Part shown: positions 51,372-59,464 of the stretch, one piece after another
Numbering within the stretch: the first letter of the stretch is position 1
Layout: each line of letters begins with the position of its first letter
Source of the DNA: Sphingomonas kaistensis
GTDB taxonomy: Bacteria; Pseudomonadota; Alphaproteobacteria; Sphingomonadales; Sphingomonadaceae
Direction of reading: 5' to 3'
Assembly: GCF_011927725.1 (NCBI RefSeq)
Contig: NZ_JAATJC010000001.1
Location: forward strand, 248,001 to 312,000
DNA length: 64,000 bases
The notes under the pieces: model-generated
The model's database searches: none
The model's input: only the letters and a program-made list of their open reading frames with translations
Told to the model about the DNA's origin: nothing
Program-made: the position numbers and the translations under genes

Positions 51372-52428
51372 GAAAGGCCCGCCCCTCCCGCCACCAGGCC
51401 AGCAGCACGACCACCGCGGCGACGCAGCCGATGGTGGCGAGCAGTACGGCCGGTAGCCACGAGACAATATCAGCTAGTGCCAGCACGGCTGCGGCGCCCA
51501 ATGCGACGATGTTCACCAGCGCCAGCAAGGCAAGCGGGGGGACCAGCAGGTCCAGGCCGGCGACCAGCACCCGGGGTGAGAAGCTTGCCAGACCGCGACC
51601 GATCAAGGCCGGCGCCGTGGCGCGGGCAAGTGCGAGATAGCCGCCTTCCCAGCGGCTGCGCTGCCCGAGGGTGTGCGCCTGGTCGGCATGAGGCGACCAC
51701 ACGACGGCATCCTCGATCAGCCGGGGATGCTTGCCGCTGCGGGCCAGTTCGATCCCCAGCCGCATGTCCTCGACGATACTGGCGGTGGCAAGATCGGCCG
51801 CGTCGAACTGGGACCAGGGAAGGCACATTCCGGTGCCCGTCAGGTGCACGCTGCCGGCAAGCCGCTGGAGGGCGCGCTGGCGCACCAAGTTCTTGATCAG
51901 GAAGGCGAAGGAGGAAACCTGGACCAGCGGTCCTGCCGAGGGAGCGGGCTCGAGCAGGTTGACGGCTTGCGCCGGTGACTGGAGGTGCTGGCTGGCCCCG
52001 GAAAGCGCGCGCAGGCTTTCCCGGTCGGTGCGGCAGTCGGAGTCGAGGACGATGACGGAGTGCGGCGGATTGGCGCGCATCCGATCGCGGGCGAAGGCGA
52101 GCGCAAAGCCCTTGCCGCGACGTTCTTGATCGAACCGTTCCACCACGTCGACGGGGAACGACCTCGCCACCGCAGCGGTATGGTCGCTGCAATTGTCGGC
52201 CACCACCATGATCTCGAAGTCGCCGGCGGCAGCGTCGACAAGTGCCGCCAGCGTACGTCCGATAACCGCTTCTTCATCATGCGCGGGCAGAATGACGACC
52301 GTACGGCCCAGCGGGGCAGGCCATTGCTGCTTTCGACGACGTGCAAGGCCGGTAGCCACTTCAAGCGCGAAGACGGAATTGATGAGCAGAAGCGGGGCAA
52401 GCAGGACCAGAACAACGATGGTAATCAT
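51220..52428 (-). CDS. Glycosyltransferase family 2, membrane-bound
   Basis: 402 residues. An N-terminal helix (ITIVVLVLLAPLLLINSVFA) precedes the GT-A domain: VVILPAHDEEAVIGRTLAAL, FEIMVVADNCSDHTA, VIVLDSDCRTD (metal-binding DxD) and the QRSRWEGG (QxxRW) motif of processive-type enzymes. Several C-terminal helices (LDLLVPPLALLALVNIVALG; AVLLATIGCVAAVVVLLAWW) suggest it also spans the membrane. It is divergent from the exosortase gene and overlaps the GT4 gene tail to tail. Confidence 0.88.
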   Translation of the reverse strand: MITIVVLVLLAPLLLINSVFALEVATGLARRRKQQWPAPLGRTVVILPAHDEEAVIGRTLAALVDAAAGDFEIMVVADNCSDHTAAVARSFPVDVVERFDQERRGKGFALAFARDRMRANPPHSVIVLDSDCRTDRESLRALSGASQHLQSPAQAVNLLEPAPSAGPLVQVSSFAFLIKNLVRQRALQRLAGSVHLTGTGMCLPWSQFDAADLATASIVEDMRLGIELARSGKHPRLIEDAVVWSPHADQAHTLGQRSRWEGGYLALARATAPALIGRGLASFSPRVLVAGLDLLVPPLALLALVNIVALGAAAVLALADIVSWLPAVLLATIGCVAAVVVLLAWWREGRAFLSPSALVRLPLYPLWKLPMYLKLARSGAPKQWQRTERPGGTGDEAPPPTS

Positions 52429-52546
52429 GCGTCCGAAGTCTCTCCACCCGGGCTGTCCGTGGCAGCGATTGCCATGCTCCCGGCTTGAGACTAGCGTCTT
52501 GGATCAATTTACTTCTTCTGCCAACGCGGATTAGGGCGGGTATGTA

Positions 52547-53437
52547 GTGTTGCTTGTGAGGGACCGAGAAAAGGCGTCGGGGCTGGCCGGTTGGCAGCTC
52601 TCCCATTTCGTCCTGATCGCCGCCCTCCTGCTGTTCGTCGTGCCGCCGATGGTCGAGGTCGCGCGCTTCAACTGGACCACCGAGCAAGGCGGGCACGGAC
52701 CGATCGTGATGGCGACCGGTTTGTGGCTGCTTTACCGCGAATATAGCAGGGCCAGACACCTTGCGGTTCCCGGCAATCGCCTGATCGGCTTTGGTGCCTT
52801 GCTGGTCCTGATCCCGCTCTACGTGGTTGCGGGGATCACCGGCATCCTCGAGCTGCAGGTGTTCCTGATGTATGCGGCGGTGGTCGCCGGCGCCTATCTT
52901 CTGGTCGGCGGCGCGGTCCTGCGGGCCTGCTGGTTCCCGATCCTCTATCTCGCCTTTGCGCTTCCACCGCCCGACCAGGTTGTCGCCGTCCTCACCCAAC
53001 CGGTGAAGATCGCCATTTCGGGCGCCGCGGTGAAGTTCCTCTATGCGCTCGGCTATCCGATCGGCAGCTCGGGCGTGATGATCCAGATCGCGCAGTTCGA
53101 GCTGCTGGTAGCGGCGGCCTGCTCCGGCCTCAATTCGCTTCTCACCCTGTCGGCGATCTGCATGTTCTACGTCTATCTCAAGAACAAGAATGACAGGGCG
53201 CTGTTCATCGGCATGGCGCTGCTGGTCCTGCCCATCGCGGTGCTGGCCAACTTCATTCGCGTCCTGATCCTGATCCTGATCACTTATTATGCCGGCGAAG
53301 CGGCCGCGCAGGGGTTCCTGCACGACTTTGCCGGACTGCTCACGTTCGCCGCCGCACTCGCCACCCTGATGGCGATCGAAGCGCTCGTCACCAGCCGGCG
53401 CCGACCGCATTCCAGGAACGAGACCGTCGATGTCTGA
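52547..53437 (+). CDS. xrtV: Exosortase (XrtV-like)
   Basis: 296 residues, eight predicted helices. Exosortases are membrane Cys proteases/transpeptidases that cut PEP-CTERM tails. The catalytic triad is visible: Cys in VAAACSGLNSLLTLSAI, Arg in VLANFIRVLILILI and His in GFLHDFAGLLTF. The motif GGHGPIVMATGLWLLYREY near residue 48 is typical. The start is GTG 52547 with GGGCGGG upstream. It overlaps epsI by eight bases. The V-type call rests on the neighbouring small accessory gene and on EpsI being separate. Likely substrates: the three PEPGTW proteins. Confidence 0.85.
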   Translation: MLLVRDREKASGLAGWQLSHFVLIAALLLFVVPPMVEVARFNWTTEQGGHGPIVMATGLWLLYREYSRARHLAVPGNRLIGFGALLVLIPLYVVAGITGILELQVFLMYAAVVAGAYLLVGGAVLRACWFPILYLAFALPPPDQVVAVLTQPVKIAISGAAVKFLYALGYPIGSSGVMIQIAQFELLVAAACSGLNSLLTLSAICMFYVYLKNKNDRALFIGMALLVLPIAVLANFIRVLILILITYYAGEAAAQGFLHDFAGLLTFAAALATLMAIEALVTSRRRPHSRNETVDV

Positions 53438-54125
53438 TGGCCGCGAGCCTCACGCAAGCCCCTCCCTTTCGCTCGATCGGCGACGCTTCCTGGTCGGCGG
53501 CCTGCTCGCTGCGGGGGCGGCCACCGCTTATGCCCGCAAGCCGAGCGAGGTCGTCAGCTACCTTGGCGACCGCAAGCTTGAGGACCTGATTCCGAAGCAG
53601 ATCGGAGCGTGGGACTATCTGACCAGCAGCGGCCTGGTAGTCCCGACGGAGGACGCGCTGTCGGCGGCGCTTTATTCGCAGCTGGTCACCCGGGTGTACA
53701 CCAACGGCAAGGACGCCCCGATGATGTTGCTGGTCGCGCAGGGCGCCGGCCAAAGCGGCGTGCTGCAGATCCACCGGCCCGAATTCTGCTATCCGGCAGG
53801 CGGGTTCGAGCTGTCCCCGATCGTCCCCGTGCCGCTTCCGGTGGGCGGTGGCGCGATCGACGTGAACAAGCTTTCGGCGACCATTCCCGGACGGGCCGAG
53901 CAGATCGTCTACTGGACCCGCGTCGGCAATCACATGCCGCTAAGCTGGGCCCAGCAGCGCATGGCCGTCGCGATGGACAATCTGAAGGGCATCATTCCGG
54001 ACGCCGTCCTCACCCGCATTTCCACCATCGATACCGACAGGGACGCGGCCTTTTCCCGCCTGGCGGATTTCGCGGAACAGCTGTTGTCGAAGATGGGCGC
54101 CAACCGGAACGTGCTGATCGCCTGA
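53430..54125 (+). CDS. epsI: Exosortase-associated protein EpsI (V-type)
   Basis: 231 residues. A twin-Arg-like N-terminus (DRRRFLVGGLLAAGAATAYA) leads to a periplasmic domain with YLGDRKLEDLIPKQIGAW, SQLVTRVYTNGKD, VLQIHRPEFCYPAGGFEL (the conserved HxPxxCY-type EpsI motif) and IVYWTRVGNHMP. EpsI often accompanies or is fused to exosortase. The role is unproven; it is thought to assist exopolysaccharide/PEP-CTERM processing. Translationally coupled to the exosortase gene. Confidence 0.88.
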   Translation: MSDGREPHASPSLSLDRRRFLVGGLLAAGAATAYARKPSEVVSYLGDRKLEDLIPKQIGAWDYLTSSGLVVPTEDALSAALYSQLVTRVYTNGKDAPMMLLVAQGAGQSGVLQIHRPEFCYPAGGFELSPIVPVPLPVGGGAIDVNKLSATIPGRAEQIVYWTRVGNHMPLSWAQQRMAVAMDNLKGIIPDAVLTRISTIDTDRDAAFSRLADFAEQLLSKMGANRNVLIA

Positions 54126-54127
54126 CC

Positions 54128-54391
54128 CTAATCGGCGCGGGGCCAGCGGAACGGTTTCAGGAAATGGAACACGAAGGCGAGCGTGCCGACGATCGCCAGG
54201 GCGGCAAGCAGATGCTGGCCCTCATTCCCGGCGTAATTGGCAAGTGCACAACCGACGCCGGCAGCAAGGTACATCCACAAGGGATCGTCCACATCATTGC
54301 TCTCGCTGGTCGAGCGCTGCATGAAAAGAACAATCAGTCCGGCGAAGATGCCGACGGTAATCCAGTCATATGGCGTTTCCACGAACAGCAA
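54128..54391 (-). CDS. Small membrane protein, likely XrtV sorting-system accessory
   Basis: 87 residues, three hydrophobic helices (YDWITVGIFAGLIVLFMQRS, LWMYLAAGVGCALANYAG, HLLAALAIVGTLAFVFHFL) with the motif ANYAGNEG between them. I recall a small accessory protein of this appearance always near exosortase V. It ends two bases from the convergent epsI stop. The 76-base gap to the next gene contains a 16-base palindrome. Confidence 0.75.
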   Translation of the reverse strand: MLFVETPYDWITVGIFAGLIVLFMQRSTSESNDVDDPLWMYLAAGVGCALANYAGNEGQHLLAALAIVGTLAFVFHFLKPFRWPRAD

Positions 54392-54415
54392 CTCCTCCGC
54401 CTGTCTGGTGTACTC

Positions 54416-54431
54416 CTAGCATCGATGCTAG
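54416..54431. promoter_or_regulatory. 16-base perfect palindrome in a divergent promoter region
   Basis: CTAGCATC followed by its exact complement GATGCTAG, with no spacer, lies between the divergent accessory and EpsD-like genes. It could be an operator for a dimeric regulator. Confidence 0.5.
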
Positions 54432-54467
54432 CCTCCAGAAACAGCAGTTCTCGAGGCTTCGCATTCT

Positions 54468-55286
54468 ATGAAACATCGTACCCTTGTCGCGCTTCTCCTT
54501 CTCGCCACCTGCACGGCTTGCCAGAAGAAGGCGGAAGGTCAGACCGTCGCGGTCGTCAACGATGAGGAGATAACCGCCTCGCAGCTGAATGCCGAACTGG
54601 CCAATGCGAACGTTCCCGACGGAGCCGACAAGAAGGCGGTCACCAATCGCATCCTGCAGGGCCTGATCGACCGCCGCCTGCTGGCCGAGCAGGCCCGCAA
54701 GGACGGGATCGACCGGTCGCCGGACTTCATCTCGCGCCAGCAGAAGCTGAACGAGGAATTGCTGATCGGCATGCTAGCCAACCGGTCGATGGACACGAGC
54801 AAGCTTCCGACCGACGCGGAGATCGCCGCGTTCCAGGCCAAGCAGCCGCAGGCCTTCGCCAACCGCGAAGTGTGGAAACTCGACCAGCTGCAGTATGACA
54901 CGCCCACCGACAAGGCGGTGCAGCAGCGGATCACCGCGACCAAGACGCTGGAAGAACTGGCCGGCGTGCTGACGGCGGCGCGGATCCCGTTCCAGCGCGG
55001 CAACAACCAGCTGGTCACCAGCGTCATCCCGTCCGAGCTCTACCCGCAGCTGGCCCGCCTCGGGCCGGGTGAGCCGTTCATCGTTCCGGCCGGCAACAAG
55101 TCGGTCGCAAGCGCCATCGCCACCCGCGAGCCCAACCCGCTGACCGGGCCGAACGCAAAGACCGAGGCGGTCAATGCGATGCGCCGGCAGAACAGCACCA
55201 CCTCGCTCCAGCAGCGGCTGAAAGAGCTGCGGTCCGCTGCCAAGATCGAATATAAGGAAGGCTTCGCGCCGCCTGCCAAGAAATAG
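54468..55286 (+). CDS. EpsD-like peptidyl-prolyl isomerase lipoprotein
   Basis: 272 residues. Lipobox region LLLLATCTACQKK anchors it in the outer periplasm side. The SurA/PrsA N-type chaperone part has VAVVNDEEITASQLNAELA, RILQGLIDRRLLAEQARKDG and FISRQQKLNEELLIG. The PPIase core (VWKLDQLQY to about residue 215) is degenerate. EpsD proteins are often encoded in exosortase/exopolysaccharide loci and may fold secreted targets. It ends 39 bases from the convergent kinase gene. Confidence 0.85.
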   Translation: MKHRTLVALLLLATCTACQKKAEGQTVAVVNDEEITASQLNAELANANVPDGADKKAVTNRILQGLIDRRLLAEQARKDGIDRSPDFISRQQKLNEELLIGMLANRSMDTSKLPTDAEIAAFQAKQPQAFANREVWKLDQLQYDTPTDKAVQQRITATKTLEELAGVLTAARIPFQRGNNQLVTSVIPSELYPQLARLGPGEPFIVPAGNKSVASAIATREPNPLTGPNAKTEAVNAMRRQNSTTSLQQRLKELRSAAKIEYKEGFAPPAKK

Positions 55287-55290
55287 GCAG

Positions 55291-55307
55291 CCACGGCGGC
55301 GCCGTGG
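55291..55307. terminator. Stem-loop between convergent genes
   Basis: A perfect 7-base stem, CCACGGC and GCCGTGG, with a GGC loop, lies just after the EpsD-like stop. No T-run; weak evidence for termination. Confidence 0.3.
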
Positions 55308-55325
55308 AGCGCGGGCGACTAGACC

Positions 55326-56138
55326 CTAGTTGTCGCGCTCGACGCCGTAACCGACGGCGTAGTAATTCTCGACGCCATATCCGTCGCTGAGCACGCCGCC
55401 CTTGAACTTGTTGAGGACGACGCCAGCCAGCTTCTGGCGGCCGAGCGCGTCGACCGAATCCTTGATCTCGCGCTCGGTCGTCAGGCCCTCTTCCGACACG
55501 AGGATATAGGCATCGAGATAGGCCATGCTCGCGACCGCGTCGTCGTTGGCGAAGACCGGCGGAAGGTCGCACACGAAGAGATTGTCCGGATTGCTCCGGC
55601 GCATGGCCTGGAACATCCCGCGTGCGCGGGCCGAGGCCAGCAACTCGGCGGAGTGGACCATCCCGCCGCGGGTCGGGATGATGGTCAGCGCTTCGCCGTC
55701 GAGCGCGTAGGTTTCGAACCGGCCGCCCCCGGCGAGATATTCGTTGAGGCCATTTTCCGGGATGATCCCGAACTGCGTGCTGAGCGAGCCGCGACGAAGA
55801 TCGAGGTCGACCGCATAGGTGCGGATCTGCGGATCGCGGCTGAGGCTGGCGCTGATGTTGGCGGCAACGAACGACTTGCCGACATTGGGCGTCGCCGAGA
55901 CCACGCCGACCAGCCGCATGTTGCGGCTGCGCTTCAGCTCGAGCAGGCGGCCGCGCACCAGGTTGAAGCTGCGCGAGCGCGGATCGATGCTGTTGAAGCC
56001 GTAGATGCCGCCGGACAGCGCCCGTTCCGGGCTCCAGCCGAGCACTTCGGGACTGTCGAGCGCATCGGCGACGAATTGGTCCGGCGTCGAATGGCGATCG
56101 GCGGCGTCGCCCGGGATCTGGTTGATGGAGCTATGCAA
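55326..56138 (-). CDS. BY-kinase-type ATPase (CpsD/Wzc kinase half)
   Basis: 270 residues from TTG 56138. Walker A is SATPNVGKSFVAANIS, Walker A' is AVDLDLRRGSLS and Walker B is LFVCDLPPVF, as in CpsD/CapB. The C-terminus has a Tyr cluster (VENYYAVGYGVERD) for autophosphorylation. It would control chain length together with the separate Wzc-type membrane half encoded just upstream. No ATG lies near the conserved start; TTG overlaps the upstream stop by eight bases, while ATG 56213 would be far inside the other gene. Confidence 0.8.
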   Translation of the reverse strand: MHSSINQIPGDAADRHSTPDQFVADALDSPEVLGWSPERALSGGIYGFNSIDPRSRSFNLVRGRLLELKRSRNMRLVGVVSATPNVGKSFVAANISASLSRDPQIRTYAVDLDLRRGSLSTQFGIIPENGLNEYLAGGGRFETYALDGEALTIIPTRGGMVHSAELLASARARGMFQAMRRSNPDNLFVCDLPPVFANDDAVASMAYLDAYILVSEEGLTTEREIKDSVDALGRQKLAGVVLNKFKGGVLSDGYGVENYYAVGYGVERDN

Positions 56139-57549
56139 ATCGCGGACTCTTTTTGCGGAAGAAATTGAAGCGGGAACGCTTCTTCTTGGCGCCGAGGAGC
56201 GGCACCACGCCAAGGACCGGGAAGCCGAGGCTTTCGATCTGCGACGGGCTGCGCAGCGGGCGCCGGAGGAATTCGACGGCGAAGGCGAGCAGGAGCCCGA
56301 GCACCAGGCCGAGAATGGCGCCGCCGGCGATCAGCAACGGCCGGTTGGGCGAGTAGGGCGTGTCGGGCAGGTTCGGCGGCTCGACCAGCGACAGCCGCTC
56401 GGCGCGCTGCTCGTTGGCGAGGCGTGCACTGTTCTGCGCCTTGAGGAGATCGTCGGCGACCTTGCGATACTGCTCGCGAAGGCCGGTCGCCTGATTCTCC
56501 AGCTGCATCGCCTGCTCGAGAATGGCCGGAGCCCGGGCCGAACCGGCGACGGCTGATTGCGCCTGCGCCATGGCCGAGGCGCGCGCCGCCTGAAGCGAGC
56601 CGATCGCCTGGTTGTTGGCGGCGATCTGGCCACGCAACAGCCCCGATTCGTCCTGCGACGGATTGGCGCGCGACATCTGCTGCACGGCGCGGAGCCGCTC
56701 GCGCGCGGCCGCGACGTCGGGGTGGTTGTCGTTGTACAGCGCTTGCGCCGCAGCCAGCACGGCCTCGGCATTGGCGACCTGCGGGTCCTTGCGCGGCACG
56801 CGATTGACCTGCGCCAGGAGCTCGCGGTTCTGGCTTTCGAGGCTGGCGATCTGGCTCGAATAGCTGCCGAGATCCATCATCGGCGGAGCATTTTGCGCCA
56901 GCGCGGCCCCGTTGCGGGCCTTGAGCGTCGTCAGCTGATTCTCGAGGGTGCTGATCTGCCCGCGCAGGCGATTGGCCTGGTCCTCGAGGAAGCGGACGCT
57001 GAGCCGCGCCTGCTCGGAAATGTCTTCGCTGTCCTGAGCCAGGAAGTCGTTGACGTAGCTTTGCAGGACTTCCTGGGCCTGGCCCGGATCGGAATAATCG
57101 AAGCTGATATCGATCGCGATCGTGTCGTTGGTACCACCCGAGGAGCCGCCGAGGTCGTTGGTCTGCGCGCCGACGGTGGTCGCGTCGCGCATCTTTTCGA
57201 CGATTTCCGACAGCGGATCGCTCTGCCGATCCTCGGGATACAGGTTGTTCTGCTCGATCAGCCGGATCAGGTCGCCGCGGCTCAGCACCCGCTCGCGGAT
57301 CCGGGCGATGCGCTGCTCGATGTCGCCTGCGGTCGGCGCCTCGACCACGCTGGTCGGCAGGTCCTGCGACTGGACCAGCAGGCTGGCCGTCGAGCGATAT
57401 AGGGTGGGCAGCGCAAAGGCGGCGATCGCTGCCGCCAGCGTAGTGACGACGAAGGGCCAGATGACCCAATTGCGTCGTTGCCACATGATGGTGGGCAGGT
57501 GGTTGAAAAACCACCCGATCCCGCCCTGCCCGGTTTCCGTCTCATCCAT
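56131..57549 (-). CDS. Polysaccharide co-polymerase (Wzz/GumC chain-length determinant)
   Basis: 472 residues. Two membrane helices, near residues 29-50 (WVIWPFVVTTLAAAIAAFAL) and 418-440 (RPLLIAGGAILGLVLGLLLA), flank a large periplasmic coiled-coil domain. It has TLYRSTASLLVQSQDLP, IRERVLSRGDLIRLIEQNNL and the C-terminal Pro-rich EPPNLPDTPYSPNRP motif before helix 2. This is the Wzc N-terminal type without the kinase, which is the next gene. It starts one base inside the stop of the barrel gene (TGATG). Confidence 0.9.
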   Translation of the reverse strand: MDETETGQGGIGWFFNHLPTIMWQRRNWVIWPFVVTTLAAAIAAFALPTLYRSTASLLVQSQDLPTSVVEAPTAGDIEQRIARIRERVLSRGDLIRLIEQNNLYPEDRQSDPLSEIVEKMRDATTVGAQTNDLGGSSGGTNDTIAIDISFDYSDPGQAQEVLQSYVNDFLAQDSEDISEQARLSVRFLEDQANRLRGQISTLENQLTTLKARNGAALAQNAPPMMDLGSYSSQIASLESQNRELLAQVNRVPRKDPQVANAEAVLAAAQALYNDNHPDVAAARERLRAVQQMSRANPSQDESGLLRGQIAANNQAIGSLQAARASAMAQAQSAVAGSARAPAILEQAMQLENQATGLREQYRKVADDLLKAQNSARLANEQRAERLSLVEPPNLPDTPYSPNRPLLIAGGAILGLVLGLLLAFAVEFLRRPLRSPSQIESLGFPVLGVVPLLGAKKKRSRFNFFRKKSPRFA

Positions 57550-58766
57550 CAGCGCACGCTTCCAAATCGATTGCGGATGAACAGCGACCCGCCGATGTCT
57601 GCCTTGGGATCCGGTCCTCCGATGGTGAACTTGCGAGCGGCGACGTTGACGCCCGCAGACAGACGCAGGCTGATCTTCCGGTCGAACGAGCCCGACGCCG
57701 AGTAGAAGTTCTGGCGTCCAAGTCCGAGTTCACGAGCCGAGTCGGTCGTGGTCGCGGCAATGGCGAGCTGGATCTGGTCACGCGCATTCAAGCGCCGCGA
57801 GTAATTAGCCGAGAGGCTCGAGGAAGTCGGCGCAGCCCCAATCGAAGTGCTCTGCGTCCGCCGCGCGATGGCGGCACACATCCGTTCATATTCCAGATTA
57901 CGGCACAGCGACGCGTCGAACGCGAGATCGGTCGAACTGCTTTCGCCGAGCGGCCCGAGGTCGCGTTCGGTCCTGACGAAGCCGATCGCGCCGTCGAGTT
58001 CAAGGCTCTCGTCGAGCCGCAGGTTGGCGGTAACTTGCGGTCCATAGGTCAGGATCGACCGGTCGAGCGTGTAATCGGACTTGCTCGCGATCAGCCTCAC
58101 ACCGGCTGACAGCCGCTCGTCCAGCTGACGATTCCAGGCCAAGGTGGAATCCAATTGGGTGTAGTTGAGCAGATTGCCCGCATTGCCTTTGAAAAAGGCC
58201 CGCTGCGCGCCGATGGTGCCGGTGAGGCTGTCGCGCGGCGACAGGGTGAAGCTGAGGCCTCCGTTGCCAAAGATGCGGTACTGGCGCTGCGAAAGGGCGG
58301 CGAGGTCAGGATTGACCACGATGACGGAGCCTTCCGGGATCACCGGATCGACCGGGGCAGTATTGACGGGAGCGTCGAAAAAACGCGAGCTCAGCTGCGC
58401 TCCAAAGTCGCCGCTGAAGCCGGCACTACCAAAGGCCGTGACGGTCTCACTGATCTTGGTGCTGTTATTGCCCTGAACGGAAAACAACTGCCGGTTGCCG
58501 TAGCGACGAAAATAGGTGCTGTTCTCGACATAGGCCGAGATGTTCGATCGGCTCCGCTCGGTGCTCCAGCCATGATAGCCGTAAGCCGAAATCCGGCCGA
58601 ACGCGCTGCCGACGCCATCCAGGCGCAGATCGGGATTGGTCGAATAGCCAAGGCCGGCCTGCAGATCGAGAAAGGTCTCGTTCTGGGCATGGGCCGGGGC
58701 GGCCGCGAACAGCGGCAGCAGGCTGGCGCCGGCAAGGGCGCGCAGGAAATGCTTGCCGGTGATCAT
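57549..58766 (-). CDS. Outer-membrane beta-barrel protein of the polysaccharide locus
   Basis: 405 residues. Signal peptide (ALAGASLLPLFAAAPAHA), then many alternating strands ending with aromatic residues (for example LDLQAGLGYSTNPDLRLDG, FVRTERDLGPLGESSSTDLA, FDRKISLRLSAGVNVAARKF) and a C-terminal Arg ending (RNRFGSVR) rather than a terminal Phe. The layout is a 14- to 18-strand barrel, similar in look to the PEP-CTERM-associated outer-membrane proteins. It could assist export through the outer membrane with Wza. It sits between the Wza-like and Wzc-type genes with overlaps on both sides. Confidence 0.75.
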   Translation of the reverse strand: MITGKHFLRALAGASLLPLFAAAPAHAQNETFLDLQAGLGYSTNPDLRLDGVGSAFGRISAYGYHGWSTERSRSNISAYVENSTYFRRYGNRQLFSVQGNNSTKISETVTAFGSAGFSGDFGAQLSSRFFDAPVNTAPVDPVIPEGSVIVVNPDLAALSQRQYRIFGNGGLSFTLSPRDSLTGTIGAQRAFFKGNAGNLLNYTQLDSTLAWNRQLDERLSAGVRLIASKSDYTLDRSILTYGPQVTANLRLDESLELDGAIGFVRTERDLGPLGESSSTDLAFDASLCRNLEYERMCAAIARRTQSTSIGAAPTSSSLSANYSRRLNARDQIQLAIAATTTDSARELGLGRQNFYSASGSFDRKISLRLSAGVNVAARKFTIGGPDPKADIGGSLFIRNRFGSVR

Positions 58767-59368
58767 GGAACCACCAATGTATCGCCGCTCAAGATCTGCG
58801 GTATGTCGTTCGAGTTCAAGCGCCCTCCGCTACCCCTTAGCGCGTCCACTATTCGCACACGGATCGTCAACAGATCGCTACCAGACTTGCGGATAATGCG
58901 AATATTGCCGAGATCGGCGAATTCCGTGGCGCCGCCCGCGATGCTCAAGGCTTCCAGCGCGTTGACGTAGCGACCCGGAGTGAAGGTGCCCGGCCCCTTG
59001 ACCTTGCCGACCACCGAGAACTGGAAGCCGGTCGGATTCTTGACCGACACCGTCACCTGCGGGACCGAGCCGCGATATTGCGGCTGAAGGCCGGCCGTGA
59101 TGATCCGCTCCAGTTCGGAAGGAAGCCGCCCCGCGGCGACGACCTGCCCGACCAGCGGAAAGGCGAATGTTCCGTCCGGAAGCACCCGAACGCTGCGCTG
59201 CAGCCGCTCGTCACCCCACACCAGCACATCGATTTCGTCGCCCGGGTTGATGCGGTACGCGACCCCGGTGGGAGCAGCCTGGCTTGCCTGCTGGGCGCTG
59301 GCCGTGCTGCCAAACGCGCCAAAGGCGATGGCAAGCAGCAGGGCTAGGTAGATGTTAATGCGCGCCAT
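58763..59368 (-). CDS. Wza-type polysaccharide export protein
   Basis: 201 residues from ATG 59368. Signal peptide (IYLALLLAIAFGAFGSTASA) without a lipobox Cys. Poly_export domain: YRINPGDEIDVLVWGDERLQ, VRVLPDGTFAFPLVGQVVAA and the SLBB-like FSVVGKVKGPGTFTPGRYVN. GumB/Wza type but at the short end of the family. It would form the export channel with the barrel and Wzc-type proteins that follow. An in-frame GTG at 59416 is a weaker start. Divergent from the TPR lipoprotein. Confidence 0.9.
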   Translation of the reverse strand: MARINIYLALLLAIAFGAFGSTASAQQASQAAPTGVAYRINPGDEIDVLVWGDERLQRSVRVLPDGTFAFPLVGQVVAAGRLPSELERIITAGLQPQYRGSVPQVTVSVKNPTGFQFSVVGKVKGPGTFTPGRYVNALEALSIAGGATEFADLGNIRIIRKSGSDLLTIRVRIVDALRGSGGRLNSNDIPQILSGDTLVVP

Positions 59369-59464
59369 GTTACTCCTGCTCAAATCGGGGTACTGGGAGG
59401 TGTTCGGTGTTCTCACTCGACTCTTCTGGTCAAAATCCGCTCAAAGGTCTAGTCGAACCCCTTT

